A stretch of 64,000 nucleotides of DNA, from NCBI GenBank assembly GCA_035772735.1, contig JASDFA010000027.1:32098001-32162000 (forward strand), written 5' to 3'. This document shows positions 24,661 through 35,846 of this stretch, in pieces. The stretch comes from Datura wrightii. Taxonomy: Eukaryota; Streptophyta; Magnoliopsida; Solanales; Solanaceae. Made by a program: the position numbers and the translations under genes. Within the stretch, counting starts at the first letter, position 1. Each line of letters opens with the position of its first letter. Below the pieces are notes generated by a model. The model was not told the DNA's origin. It did no database searches and was given only the letters and a program-made list of their open reading frames with translations.

Positions 24661-25977
24661 TCATATCTTCCTCTGCTTCGCAAGTCATCTCCTCTCGGTT
24701 GCAGTTATGCCATAATACTTTGACAGAAGCAATATCTTTAGTTCTCAACCTCTTCATAAGCCAGCTCCTCCGTAACATGGACATCCTGAACTGGGACAAC
24801 TCTGGAGGGGTCTCCTATATACTTCCTCAGTATAGTTACGTAGAAAACTGGATGAACAGACTCTAATTCTGGAGGCAAGTTCAACTCATATGCTACTTGG
24901 CCTATTCTTCGACGGACCTGATAAGGCCCAACAAATCTCAGACTGAGCTGGCCTTCCTTGCCGAATCTCATCAAACCTTTCATAGGTGAAACGTTCAAGA
25001 ATACCCAGTCATTTACGTTAAATTCCATGTTTCTGTGCCGCACATCAGCATACAATTTCTGGAGGTTCTGAGCAGTCAGTAGGCGTTCTCTGATAAGCTT
25101 TACCTTTTCTTCTGATTGATGAATAATATCCGGCCCAATCAGCACTGACTCTCCTACTTCAAACCAGCCAACCGGTGATCTGTATTTGTGCCCATACAAT
25201 GCCTCATAAGGAGCCATCTAGATAGCTGAATGATAACTGTTATTATAGGCAAACTCAATAAGTGGTAGGTGCTCATCCCAGCTACCTCCAAAGTCCAATA
25301 CACACGCTCATAACATATCCTCGAGCGTCTAAATAGTGCGTTCTGCCTGTCCATCTGTCTGAGGGTGGAATGCTGTGCTCAGATTAATCTATGTTCTTAG
25401 GCCTCTCTGAAATGATTGCCAAAATTTAGCTGTAAATTGCGCCCCTCTATCAGAGATGATGGATACTAGAACACCATGCAGTCTGACTATTTCTCTGATA
25501 TACGACTCAGCATAATCTTCGGCAGAGAAAGTAACCCCTACTGGCAGAAAATGGGCTGATTTTGTCAGTCTGTCAACAATTACCAAATCGAGTCATTTCT
25601 ATGTCTGGTACGGGGTAATCCTACTACAAAATCCATATTTACTGCTTCCCACTTCCAAAGAAGCACAACTATGTCTTGAGTTAATCCGCTTGGTTTCTAG
25701 TGTTCCGCTTTTACTTGCTGGCAGTTAGGACACTAGGCTACGAATTCTACTATTTCCTTTTTCATACCTAGCCACCAGTAGATTTCTTTAATATCGGGGT
25801 ACATTTTCATCGCGCCTGGGTGGAGAGAATATCAAGCGTAATGTGCCTCGCTCATAATCTGCTGGCGAAGCCCTGAGATATCTGGAACACAAACGAGGCC
25901 TTTAAATCTCAACACTCCATCCTCGGTTACCTGAAACTCTGTTCGCATGCCTCAGTCTACTGGAACTTTGCGGTTTC
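24661..25977 (-). pseudogene. T3 integrase and partial chromodomain
   Basis: On the minus strand the zinc finger comes first (MRTEFQVTEDGVLRFKGLV, HPGAMKMYPDIKEIYWWLGM, CPNCQQVK). The core follows (NMDFVVGLPRT, IVDRLTKSAHFLPVGVTFS, IISDRGAQFTAKFWQSFQRG, HPQTDGQAERT), with stops between. The C-terminal domain is open at 25217-24738 (MAPYEALYGHKYRSPVGWFE, VNDWVFLNVSPMKGLMRFG, YVTILRKYIGDPSRVV). At 24742 a small deletion joins LAYEEV to RLRTKDIASVKVLWHNCNRE in another frame, removing the start of the chromodomain. The catalytic D, D and E residues are visible, but the reading frame is broken. Confidence 0.88.
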
Positions 25978-26220
25978 CTACGTCGGTTTAGTTAGAGGTG
26001 CTGCAAAAGTTGAAAATCCTTCCACACACCTTCTATAGTACCCAGTTAACCCCAGGAAACTACGTGCCTTGGTTAGAGTGGTAGGTCTGGGCCATGTTTT
26101 CACTACTTCTATTTTATGTGTATCTATCTGTATACCAACCTCTGACACAATGTGACTATAAAGACTACTAAATTCATCCAGATTCACCTTTAGAGAAATT
26201 GGCATGTAATTGACGATCAT
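25978..26220 (-). pseudogene. T3 RT C-terminal fragment
   Basis: The minus strand reads IVSEVGIQIDTHKIEVVKTW, PTTLTKARSFLGLTGYYRRC and VEGFSTFAAPLTKPT, the RT connection region. The next residues expected belong to RNase H. Instead the sequence goes straight to the region before the integrase zinc finger, so RNase H is deleted. The upstream RT palm is not recognisable beyond 26220. Confidence 0.85.
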
Positions 26221-28429
26221 ACTGATTTATCATATCGGAGAAACTGACAAGTAATCTCTCTGTATAGCTAGATCTTATCTGGCCTTATGGCCCACATTCT
26301 AATGCCACTAACTGCTGGGATAATCTGTATGACTGTCTGCACACCATGTGCATGTATCTGATCAGAGGATCCTGATAACTATCATGATCTCTAATAATCT
26401 GGCTGAATAACTGAATGGCTGGGCTGAAGGACTCGAATGCTGAAGTACTCTAACAATGCTCTAAATGTCCTACTCGGACATCTGTATCTCATGCATAACT
26501 GTAGAGTTGTGGACAACTAACTGCTTTGTTCTTCTAATTGAACAACTGTAGAGCTGGGCCTCGTCAGATTTACTCTCAAGTGATCCATCCCTCGATCTTC
26601 GTAGGGAACTTACAGATTTCCTTGTCTTAGTAAACACTGTGCTAGCAGAGTACTACCAATTCCTCATGCCTGGTTCGAATCCACTCGGATCTATACTGTT
26701 GTACTAGGAAATTCTCAGTCTTTTGGGTAACTTTGTAAAGACTGCCCCCCCCCTCCTGGGATTCTATATACTTGAATATTTTGTGAGACCTGGCTAGGGT
26801 ACTGGCCCATCACTGGCTACTGTTGTGGACCCTTCCTTGGGGTACTCACGGTTTTGTCTGATTGAGACGGTTGTTGGGCTTGCGGGGTTGTCTACATGAT
26901 AACTACTAGGTCGAGTAAGGCTGACTCTCACCTACAAGGCTGTTAAAACGATGTACGACCACTTAAGATACTGGAGAATTCTGGTGTTGCTAACCTCTGG
27001 AATATGGTTAGTTGGTCTCTATTTCTGGTTCTAGCACAGGCGATAACGTTACTGGTCTTTAGGGATGCTTCCCTGCTAATACAGGCATCATTTGGTCATT
27101 AGACCGTCTAACTGCGCACGTATCATCATCCACCTGATTCAGGCTACTAACTCTTGTGAGCTTCTGAAGTCTAGATCTAGCAACAAGCATATAAGTCCAT
27201 TAACTCAATAAACTGAGAACTGAGAAAGTTTCTATGGCTTTATACGTGAATCACACTTAACCTTCCCCTTCTCTCTTTTTTTTGGCGAGGGGTCCTGCAG
27301 TACAATCTATATATATTTCCTAGCAGCTAACCAGAATCTGTGTGACTGTAACCCCTATTAGCAGCTACTCACAGTATATCTGATATCTGTATATATGTAT
27401 CAACAACTACGTACAATACATACTGAATTTTGTAGTGATATGTAATCTCTGACATGCTTTATTGAATTTCATACTGCACATGACATACTTCTTCTACAGT
27501 CTAATGATGTCTCCTGTCCACTCATACCATTTCATTGGATTTCCGTCCCATTCCGGAAGCAACAAACACATGCACTTTAGCTACGATCTGCTATTTGAAA
27601 TTTTGCCACTTTTACAACGTGGGATCAACATCCGCACCTTGTGGCCGTACTTGGCATTACATTAAGGGCCCATGACTGTCTGTTGAACCTTGCCTCTAGG
27701 CCACACTAGATTAGAGTCTCCGGGTCGGCACCCTCTTACCTTCTCCGTAGGCGGATGTACCGCAACATTCTAAACTACAATCTTACTGTCTCTTAACTAT
27801 CAGTCCGAGGCTTAGTCCTTAATACACAATATTCTCTCAATCTGGAGGTGATTCTAATTTCCCCTCAAAATCTGGTATTCCCGCTTCTTCCCCTAATCTT
27901 TCTTAAGCTGAGCTTTGGGGTTCAAGGTACCTGCCTTACATTGTTAATAAGGTTACTAGTCAATTCTCAGCTTATACTTTTTCTGGTTTATAGTCAGACC
28001 CATCTGATTCATATGACCTCCCTACCTTTCGATATCACAACTGAAATCATAACCATTATCTTGCAGGTATATCCTGCCGCCGTTAGCGTGTTATGGCGGA
28101 CTTGGCCTTTCTCTTACTCGAACTTAACTATTACTGGGAGTTCACCACTGACAGGTCTTTTATACCCAGTTTGAGTAAGCTAGTAGTCTTACTCGCTCTT
28201 CTGGCTTATTACCGTGAGGGTCTGCACAACTTACGTAATCATAGGGCTCCTTACTCTTTCTAACACTTTCTGGAATTGACCGATCCATCTTCACTTACTG
28301 CTTACTTTGTGCAACATCGCCTCAATCCTTATGCCCTTTGCTATACTAGAATAAAAACTAAGAGGTACGAATAGCCTTTTCTTACTTCAATGAAACGAAA
28401 ACATGAAACTGTACCACACCCGAAAGGAT
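26221..28429 (-). other. T3 internal stretch without recognisable domain
   Basis: This should hold gag, protease and most of RT. I find no RT palm, protease active site or zinc knuckle on either strand. A minus-strand stretch near 26830-26930 (rich in Q, P, S and T in one frame) could be the linker before a gag knuckle, but that is weak. The plus-strand frames at 27462-27665 and 27848-28174 look random. It is either heavily decayed or replaced sequence. Confidence 0.5.
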
Positions 28430-28943
28430 GGAGGTGGGAATCCTGCATTTCCCTCTCTTTCTCACATCTATGCGGTAATCTAATATTATCTATCATCTTA
28501 GTTAGATCTTATATATCTAACAAATAAATCAACTCGTATATACACTATGCTTCTGACTTCCTACTCTGAAGTTATAAAAATATACTAGGGAGGGTACCGA
28601 TAAAGGTATCATATTGGGAGGTCCATCATACCTCCTCTTGCTGTTGTAGTTACCATGCAACTGGCTGGTGCCCTCTTCTGCTGCTATATCCAATCTTATG
28701 CCTGTGATAGGGTATCGGTAATCTGACTTTGTATCTGTAATCAAAGAGTATGATAAGTTTTAGGGACTCAACCCTATACTGTACCACTCTATAGCACGAC
28801 TAAATAAGAAGAAACGGTAACCATCCTATCATGCCTTGCAGCCTCCTGTCTATAGTATGTGGTGCATAACACATCCATAGAAAAGACCCTACTTAGCACG
28901 GCTTGCAGACTCCTTGGGATACGACCTGCTCTGATACAAAGTT
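28430..28943 (-). other. T3 5' leader with primer binding site
   Basis: The minus strand after the 5' LTR reads AACTTTGTATCAGAGCAGG. The primer site TTGTATCAGAGC (28940-28929) is one change from the initiator-Met consensus TGGTATCAGAGC. The following leader has no clear gag start. It is consistent with a chromovirus 5' untranslated region. Confidence 0.65.
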
Positions 28944-31466
28944 TGTCACCCCCCGCCTTGGGAGGCATGACTGGCACCTGGTGCCCTACTAGGACCTGGA
29001 CTGCTGGGCTAGCTGGGCCTAAGCACTTCGGGTGCCAGGCTGGCTCTAACTCTGGATTCAAGAAAACGACGGGCTATATAATGGCTGTAAATACAGCCTC
29101 CGGTCGACTAGGCCTATAGCACCCTGTAGGACAACAACAGCTAACCAGAACAACAGTAGTATAAAGGAACCTATGCGGGCCGACAAGGCTACCATGCTGT
29201 CTCATTATTTCTGAATAAAGAAAACAAGTGCTAAACTGCTACGTGACCAGCAAGGTCACCACTACTAACTGAATAAGGCCCCACACGACCATCATAACAA
29301 ACTAAACATACACACGGCCTCACACGACCGGTACAGCTAACCACAGGGAATATTCAATCTGCAAGTCTCTAAGAATACTGATAAGATGGTCGGGACAGGA
29401 CCCCGACCTACCCATACTGTACAAATATAGAAAAGGAATAAACCTCTAGTTGTCTAGCTCCGGATGACCTGAGTTGATGACTCTGTGTGCTGGCTGGAAT
29501 TACGAGGGATCGGCTCCTCATCTATGAGTACCTGCAGGAAAGTAATGCAGCACCCCAAACGGGCGTCAGTACCGCTGGTACTGAGTTTGCAAAGAAACAA
29601 CTGGAAAATAACTGAAGATAAGCAATATAATTGATAGAACTGAAGTAGAAAGAAATAGACTGTAACTGACTGAAAGTATGAGTTTAAGACTGTCCTCAAC
29701 TATACTAAAAAGAATAGGAGTCGTACCTGGTAACGTAGAATTCTACTGTCTGTCTACTCATAACTAACATATAATGGCGTAATATAGCATAACATAGCTT
29801 AGCATAGCACACATAAACCTTACCTGGCCCCCATAAGCCGGAAGGTACAACCAACACGCAATCTATACCCCTACCATGGTCATCCCATCTCCCCTAGTAA
29901 CTATAAGCATCCTGCCAGTCCCCTGGGTATGCACTTGGGCCCTCTGAGCCCCTGACTATAACTGTACCTAAGTCCGGAGGACTCCTGAATCAACAGCCCA
30001 GGTGTAGCCGCTCGACAGGGGTGTATACAAGTCAACCAAGGAAAAATATGGGGAAACTAGCATCCCATCTTTGTCCCCTAGGGGACGGCATGCCACTCCG
30101 TAGAGCGACGTATCCTCGCGCTCTGGCGGACGAGTCGATACAGCTATTAATCCTGGGGTGGTCATGGATGCTAGGTAATCCAACCCAAAACAATACAGTC
30201 AAGTCTCAACTGATAATACTAATTGCACATGATACATGTTGAACTAATGATAGTAATGTGTATATATAATTCATGTTGAAACTGATAATGGTATATATAT
30301 AATTTCTGTCATACTGTGTTGAATCTGATACTGAAACAAGATGTAATATTTCTGTTGAGAATCATGTTGTATAACTAAGTTTCATGGTAAAGAAGATTTA
30401 CTATTTCTAACATGCTTTATAAAATTCATATTAAGCTACTATTCTATTTCTGAAATAATTTATGGGAACTTATATTGCCTTACTAAGTTTCGGCTAAACA
30501 CGATAATATCCTGACGTACTTTACTAAATTACATACTGAGCATGCTGTACTATTTCTGAAACTTTCTACTAGAATTTACATCATGCTAGTAAGTTTCATG
30601 CTACACATGACATGATGTTTCTAACATCGTACTAAAATTTATACTAAACATGATATGCGGCTTCTGAAACATTCTACTAGCACTTGAGCTATTTTACTAT
30701 ATTACTACTAGCTTGCCGAAGAAATTGGCTTTACATACCTCAATTTCTGACTTCTGGACTAACTGACGTAACTTGGACAATATCCAGCTATTCCTTCCAA
30801 CTACATTCATATACACAGTAATTATAAGTAAATCCATCAACATTCCGGAAGAAAACACTACTTTGAATATATATATATAAATAGCCCAAACTTTGATTTA
30901 TCAGAACACAGCCGAAAACTCGCTATTTCTCGGAAGTACAGAAGGGAGAAATACTCACTTTAGGGCTAGGAGTATATTGACACTAATTTGGAGCAATTCC
31001 ACTTACCTTAGCTCGGTAGGACGATGATTCGCCGGCCGAATTTTGCAAAACTAACTCCGCAGGAATGTTCTCTGTAGCTTTATATTTCGGTATCCGGAGT
31101 AAATTTGAGTTTGGACTGCATTTGACGGCGTAATCAGACAAATATTTATCAAAACGCTTCGTCCCTTACTGTTCTAGTCATGTTCTGGAAATTAAATTGT
31201 GGATAAGTGAATTTTAAAATGAAGTGGAGCTTTATATAGTTGGGCCTGGACACCCCCCTCTGTGGGACGTTGGCCATCGCAGAGGGGCTTCCTCCGTGGC
31301 ATGTTGCCATTGCGAAGGGGGTCTGCCCGGCCTCCTCTTGCGATGGTCCGATGCGGCGCTTGTCCGGTCTTTCCCCGGGCCTTTTTCTAGAATATATGGC
31401 CTTCTAAAACTCTTAACTAACATGCGAATAGGCCATCTACATGTCAAGAATTTACGCTGTGTAACG
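28944..31466 (-). repeat. T3 5' LTR (minus strand)
   Basis: It pairs with 21866-24371 and is 17 bp longer. On the plus strand it runs from TGTCACCCCCCGCC to GCTGTGTAACG. Its word array is at 31253-31330, with a TATA box at 31230-31239 on the minus strand. The 196-codon plus frame at 31224-31814 and the 136-codon minus frame at 31642-31232 run across the LTR edge and are not genes. Confidence 0.9.
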
Positions 31467-31517
31467 GTTGTAAGGAACAACGAGTCGTTATTACCAGTCG
31501 TTAGAAGGACTGAGTTA
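31467..31517 (+). repeat. T2 3' LTR, last remaining piece
   Basis: GTTGTAAGGAACAACGAGTC and the following CAGTCGTTAGAAGGACTGAG match 12977-13023 of the T2 5' LTR. The match stops at 31517. The remaining ~2.1 kb of the 3' LTR is absent and unrelated Athila sequence starts. Confidence 0.85.
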
Positions 31518-31641
31518 AATATCGATATTAGTCTAGTTCTTACTATATTTCCTATGGGTTCGACCCCAACCTCTTTGTTGGGTTCTTCATTGACAATGTC
31601 CACTTCATACTTTTTCAGGAGTGTGAGTTTGAGTGTTATCA
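31518..31641 (+). repeat. A3: 3' end of an Athila LTR
   Basis: It contains CCTATGGGTTCGACCCCAAC, the usual wording near the 3' end of Athila LTRs (compare 18173 and 55795), and ends GAGTGTTATCA directly before a primer binding site. The rest of the LTR is missing to the left. Confidence 0.75.
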
Positions 31642-31646
31642 AAAAG

Positions 31647-31665
31647 TGGCACCATTACCTAGGAC
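31647..31665 (+). promoter_or_regulatory. A3 primer binding site, fused to 3' non-coding sequence
   Basis: TGGCACCATTACCTAGGAC is an altered form of the Athila primer site TGGCGCCGTTGCCGGGGAC (42090 in A7). It is followed at once by GAAGCATGATTTTCAAAAGG, which belongs to the post-pol region (compare the minus strand at 11076-11050). Confidence 0.75.
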
Positions 31666-31930
31666 GAAGCATGATTTTCAAAAGGGGAGGGGGTGTCTTA
31701 TATGTTTTTGGGATTTTTGGATTTGTTTCTGAGGGTTTTCCTTGCCGTGTTTATTTTCCGTCGGACATGCTATCTAGTGGAACCAACATGTTTAGGATGT
31801 TTTTGTTTAATTAAAAAGTAGCTTAGGATAACTCTGCCACTAAAATGCACTAGTTTTGTAGTTTTGAAAAAATGACCCTGTTTAAAATTTTTTATGGTTA
31901 GCTGTGTACAAGTTGATTGCAACACATGAA
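31666..31930 (+). other. A3 post-pol 3' non-coding region
   Basis: The sequence aligns with the minus strand of A2 at 11076-10800 (AAGCATGATTTTCAAAAGGG, CGTGTTTATTTTCC, TTTAGGATGTTTTTGTTTAA, GTTAGCTGTGTA). No gene is present. The whole gag-pol region between the primer site and this block is deleted. The right end is approximate, where sequence in the opposite orientation begins. Confidence 0.65.
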
Positions 31931-33413
31931 CTGATGGCTACTTGTAGAACTGATGACTAGGGTTCATCCAAACGACTGGTTCATAAACTTAAAATAATGA
32001 ATATTGATCACTTATGATCAACCCCAATGCTTACTTGTAGAACTGATGACTAGGGTTCATCCAAACGACTGGTTCGTCCCTATTGGATGACTATCTCAAT
32101 CACCGGGTTAGGTCTCATGAGCAATTTCAAATTAACGTTATCAACTTTATCCAAATTAACTATCTTGTGACGGCAGCTCAAGTTATACAATGATCATAAA
32201 ATTGAAGCTTTGTTATAATTCTCTTTTCCTAAACTCTACCTCTCTAGGTTCAAGCAAGTAAAGAATTCGGGCAAGTCGGGCAAGTCTTAATATTGCACTT
32301 CGTTAAGAAACTTAAAGATGAAGAGAATACAATAGAAGCGTTAAGCATTGGATTCGAATCACTTTGTGTAACCTTAATTTGTTAATCTACCATGGTTCCC
32401 ATAACCCTAGTTGTGGAGGTTTTAGCCTCTCATGATTATAAGATTGTAATTAGTATTCATAGACAAACACATAATTAAATACTTACAATGATGATTGAAT
32501 GAAAACCTACTGTGAATATTGCAATAGAATATAATGAACAAAATCATGAACAATTGAGAAATCCGTGTTTTGATTATCAATAATTGCTCTCCAATGTTGT
32601 CAAAAACTAATTACAAACTTGATAAGAATTAATAACCAACTAATTCTTACCTTCTCTCTGACCTAAAAGAAACATAAAACGTATTTATAGAGACAATAAA
32701 TCCTTTTCCTAAGTTAACAAGGTAATAACTAAATTTGGTGCTGACATATCCTACGACTCATCATATGACCCGTAATAGGATTGTATAGGTTGTCTTGTCT
32801 CGTACATTCCTTGGCTTCTGCAGAATTGGCTAAGTGTTGGCTGGTATGACTTGTAACATGATCCCACGAGTTTTACAATCCAGTCATGGTTTGGTCTTGA
32901 AAACTCTTGCATTTTCTATGATTTTCTACGAGTGTCTTGGTATGCCTCGTACCTTGCTCCTATGACTCATAACAACTTGTCGTATCATGAGTTCTGCCAA
33001 GTCCTTAAAATCAGTGAATCTTCCAACAACTCCTGGTATGGGTCATAGGTAGATGTGAGTATTCATAGGTGCTACCTGTATTTGGAAACTTCACTTGTGC
33101 CAATATCTCAAAAATATTCCACGACACCAGTTACGGCTCATATCAACTTGGTACGACTCATTTTGAGAGTCGTACTTTGCCTTTGCATTCTTCCAAATTT
33201 CTAAGCTTTTCCAAGAGTCTTAGTATGACTCGTACAATCTAGGTAAGACTCGTACTGAGATCAGTACTAGGCTGCTTTTCTGCACATTTTCGCTCCAACA
33301 CCTATTTTCCATGAAAACAAGGTAAAAATACCTCATATCCGTATAAACATACATATGTCCATGCTATTTTCTAGTTTTAAGCATCGAAAGTGCTGTAAAC
33401 TCACAGCACATCA
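31930..33413 (-). repeat. A4 LTR (minus strand), same family as A2
   Basis: On the minus strand it starts TGATGTGCTGTGAG at 33413 and is inserted into the T4 gag; the flanking GTCAT follows on the right. It carries ACGACTCGTA-type words at 32750-33265 and a TATA box at 32682-32689. A 46-bp piece is present twice near its left end (31938-31983 and 32028-32073). The left end, toward A3, is truncated and approximate. Confidence 0.7.
32682..32689 (-). promoter_or_regulatory. TATA box of A4 LTR
   Basis: The minus strand reads TATAAATA, at the same place relative to the word array as in A2 (8837-8844). Confidence 0.5.
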
Positions 33414-33582
33414 GTCATAGCCTGTGCCAACATTTAAAATGCTACTCTAAACTCGGCATGAGTGACCTGCTTGGGCATAGGATCAACTTTGCTGGTGGGG
33501 CTTGCTGATGCCCATCTCCATTGCCATTGTCATGTCCATTTCCGTTGCTATTCCTTCTTCCATTCACACGACGTGGAGACAT
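33414..33582 (-). pseudogene. T4 gag N-terminus, interrupted by A4
   Basis: The minus-strand ATG at 33582 opens MSPRRVNGRRNSNGNGHDNG, homologous to the T2 gag start at 15311. In a shifted frame it continues KVDPMPKQVTHAEFRVAF ... MLAQAMT, matching the T2 stretch HIEFHAAIQMSSQALT. The gag stops at 33414, where the A4 LTR begins. Confidence 0.75.
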
Positions 33583-33793
33583 ACTTATACAAACGCGTAT
33601 AGAATAAGTTAGAAGGAATAGAGAGATATGTTATCGCACGACATAGATTAAGAAAGAAGGAAAATTTACTAAAACGTCTTGTAGCCTCTACGCCATAAGT
33701 GTGGTGCGCTTCAAACCCATGAAAATGACACTACACAATGCAGATTTCAGATACCCTAGGACACTCTAAATCTTATCTCTGATACCAAGTTTT
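33583..33793 (-). other. T4 leader and primer binding site
   Basis: The minus strand reads AACTTGGTATCAGAGATAAG. The primer site TGGTATCAGAG (33788-33778) keeps the initiator-Met wording. The leader then runs to the gag ATG, with the phrase GTGGCGCACCACAC-like at about 33705, as in T2 (15185). Confidence 0.7.
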
Positions 33794-34605
33794 TCATGAC
33801 CCAAGCTGGGACTACTGATCGAGACACGGGACATAGAGCTACGGATGACTCCTAGTAGACCCATGACATGAATATAACAACTAAGGAACATAAGGCGGAA
33901 ACTAATATCTTAATCATGAATAAGAGGAATCCTGAAGAGCACAACAATCATAAATAGGGTCAACCACCTGCCAAACCTAAAAATCTATATATTTCCTGAT
34001 AAGTCTCTAAACTGTCTGAAATGAGCTGATGGGACAACATGCCCAACTAGCTCGCTAAAGTTCGAAACTAAATATAACATAATCAAATGCTAAACTAGAT
34101 GTTCTCAAAAGATGAGGACTCACCAACTATAGGAACTGTCCTAAACTGCGGGAAGTTGGACAAACGGTGGAACAAAGTCTGATTGTCTGGACCTGTATCC
34201 TGAAATAATATAGTATAGAGTATGCGGTCAGTACTTCGAATGTATTGAGTAGGCAAGGTAAGTAAAACATGTTGAGTCACTATTAACTAAAATCATTCAT
34301 ATAAACATCAATCATATGATCATGAGAGTAAGGATTGTATGCTAAAATCTGACTCTGAGACATATATAGTCAAAAGATGATTTTCATATCTGAATAGAAT
34401 GACCCAGAGCTAAAAATAGAAATTATATGACTTTTTATAGATAAAATAATAAGTAAAAACTCATAAACTAATCACTGGGTCAAAACTACTGTGAAACATA
34501 ATAACATAAGTAATGAACATGAATAACTGAAATCATGAGGAACAATGGGAGACTCTTCTTAACCAACACCATAATGATAGAGCTTACGTAGATGCCCCAA
34601 CTATC
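33794..34605 (-). repeat. T4 5' LTR fragment (minus strand)
   Basis: On the minus strand it contains GTTGGTGAGTCCTCATCTT, then AGTTGGGCATGTTGTCCCAT, then TGTCCCGTGTCTCGATC and GGGTCATGAA, the same order as the 3' part of the T2 LTR (14775-15099). The upstream part of the LTR is missing, and A5 coding sequence in the other orientation starts near 34605. That boundary is approximate. Confidence 0.7.
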
Positions 34606-35495
34606 ATACCAAGTTGTAGTTGAGATGCAAAGATAAAAGGAGATTGAGCTGGATGATGAGGAGGACATTGCTTAATAGATTATTGTAGGTGAGGCTGAGT
34701 TGACCAAGGCTCTAGGTGATGCAAAGGAGTCTAGAACGGACAAAGGGAAGGAGAAAGAGGTCACACAGATTCTCAGGCCTATCCTTTGAACACCTCTATC
34801 ATTCCCTCAGAGGATGGAAAAGAAGGCAAATGATGGGAAGTTCCAAAAGTTCTTGTCAATGGTGAAATAGTTGTCTATGAACATCTCACTAGTCGAGGAA
34901 TTAGAATAGATGCCTTGGTACGATAAGTTAATGAAGGACCTGGTAACTAGGAAGAGGTCTAAAAGCTATGAGCTAGTTGTAACTTGCATCATTGTAGTGT
35001 CATGCCTCATGCGTCCTTGCCCAGAATAAGGAAGATCTAGGTGCCTTCACCATCTCTTGCACCATTGGAGAATTTGAGTTTGCAAGGGCACTATGTGACT
35101 TGGGTGCTAGCATCGACTTGATATCTTTGGCTATGTTCAAACAGTTGGCATGGGAGCCCTCACACCGACTACAATGCGGCTATTGATGGCAGACCATATA
35201 GTGAAGAAGCTAGTGGTAATCCTACAGAATGTACTAATAAAGTGTACAAGTTTATCTTTCCAGTATACTTCGTGATCTTGGATTGCGAGGTGGATTTGAT
35301 GTCCCCATCATCTTGGAGTGACCATTCCTTGCCACTGGGAGAGCCTTAGTGGATGTTGAGGTGGACCAGTTGAGGTTCAAGCTGAACAAAGAAGAGGTCA
35401 CCTTCAACATCTATAGGTCAATTAAGAAACCCAATGAATTCCGGGTGGTGTCAGCAATAGAGGATGATTATGAGTTTCTTGACTAATTCTGAGTA
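34606..35495 (+). pseudogene. A5 gag C-terminus and protease remnant
   Basis: The plus-strand reading over shifting frames gives an Athila gag tail (QVVVEMQR, EAELTKALGDAKESRTDKGK, KEKEVTQILRPI, FPQRMEKKANDGKFQKFLSM). The protease follows (EFEFARALCDLGASIDLIS with D of DLGAS as active site, then VYKFIFPVYFVILDCEVD, PFLATGRALVDVEVDQLRFK and EEVTFNIYRSIKKPNEF). It ends DYEFLD, stop, near 35486. There are several stops and frameshifts, with no RT or integrase after it. Confidence 0.75.
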
Positions 35496-35512
35496 GTGAA
35501 GAGACTTGCATC

Positions 35513-35640
35513 GTGTCGTGACGTTAAATCAGGCGCTTCTTGGGAGGCAACCCATGAGGAGGTTTGGTGACATCTAAGTAACCAAACCACTTGCTTCATG
35601 CCACAATGTTAAATCAGATGCTTCTTAAGAGGCAATCCAA
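35513..35640 (+). other. A5 conserved post-pol motif, present twice
   Basis: The first copy (35513-35560) reads TGTCGTGACGTTAAATCAGG, then CGCTTCTTGGGAGGCAACCCATG. A second, more decayed copy (35598-35640) reads GCCACAATGTTAAATCAGAT, then GCTTCTTAAGAGGCAATCC. The two are about 84 bp apart. The other Athila elements here have one copy each. Confidence 0.7.
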
Positions 35641-35846
35641 GTATCTTGATTTATTGGGTGTTCAGTGTGTAGGTGAAACAAAAACACTCATGTAAGAAAA
35701 ATGCAGCACAGGTCTGGACTACAAGCCTCAGTATGACCCATAACATGATTGTATGGCTCGTAGTCCCGTCCATGGTGAAAGGCAGAGACTTGAAATGGAA
35801 AGAAGTTTATACAACGGTTGGTCATTATGAATCCTATCTTCGTGGT

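Larger units (their letters stand above)
21866..31466 (-). mobile_element. T3: minus-strand chromovirus inserted in the T2 3' LTR
   Basis: It is a complete two-LTR element (9.6 kb) on the minus strand. The target duplication is ATTGT (21861-21865) against GTTGT (31467-31471), one change. The T2 5' LTR at the same place reads ATTGTATGGAACAAC, confirming the empty site. The LTRs are 2506 and 2523 bp. The internal region is only about 4.6 kb. RNase H is deleted, and the gag-to-RT part is not recognisable. Confidence 0.9.
12791..31517 (+). mobile_element. T2: Tekay/Del-like chromovirus, with an Athila solo LTR and T3 nested inside
   Basis: T2 has a 5' LTR (12791-15099), initiator-Met primer site, gag, protease, RT, RNase H, integrase, chromodomain, polypurine tract and the start of a 3' LTR (21676-21865). 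The 3' LTR resumes for about 50 bp after T3 (31467-31517) and then stops. It was inserted into an Athila LTR. The left flank ends GTAAC, but the right flank is lost, so the target duplication cannot be confirmed. All domains carry stops or frameshifts. Confidence 0.85.

Noticed and set aside
26221..28429. A possible captured host gene inside T3
   Set aside because: Unrecognised internal sequence in retrotransposons can be captured host DNA, but no frame over about 110 codons, exon pattern or familiar motif was seen. A database search would be needed to decide.
31224..31814. 196-codon plus frame and overlapping 136-codon minus frame
   Set aside because: They cross the T3 LTR boundary, a T2 LTR scrap and an Athila LTR end. 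They are a chance join, not a gene.
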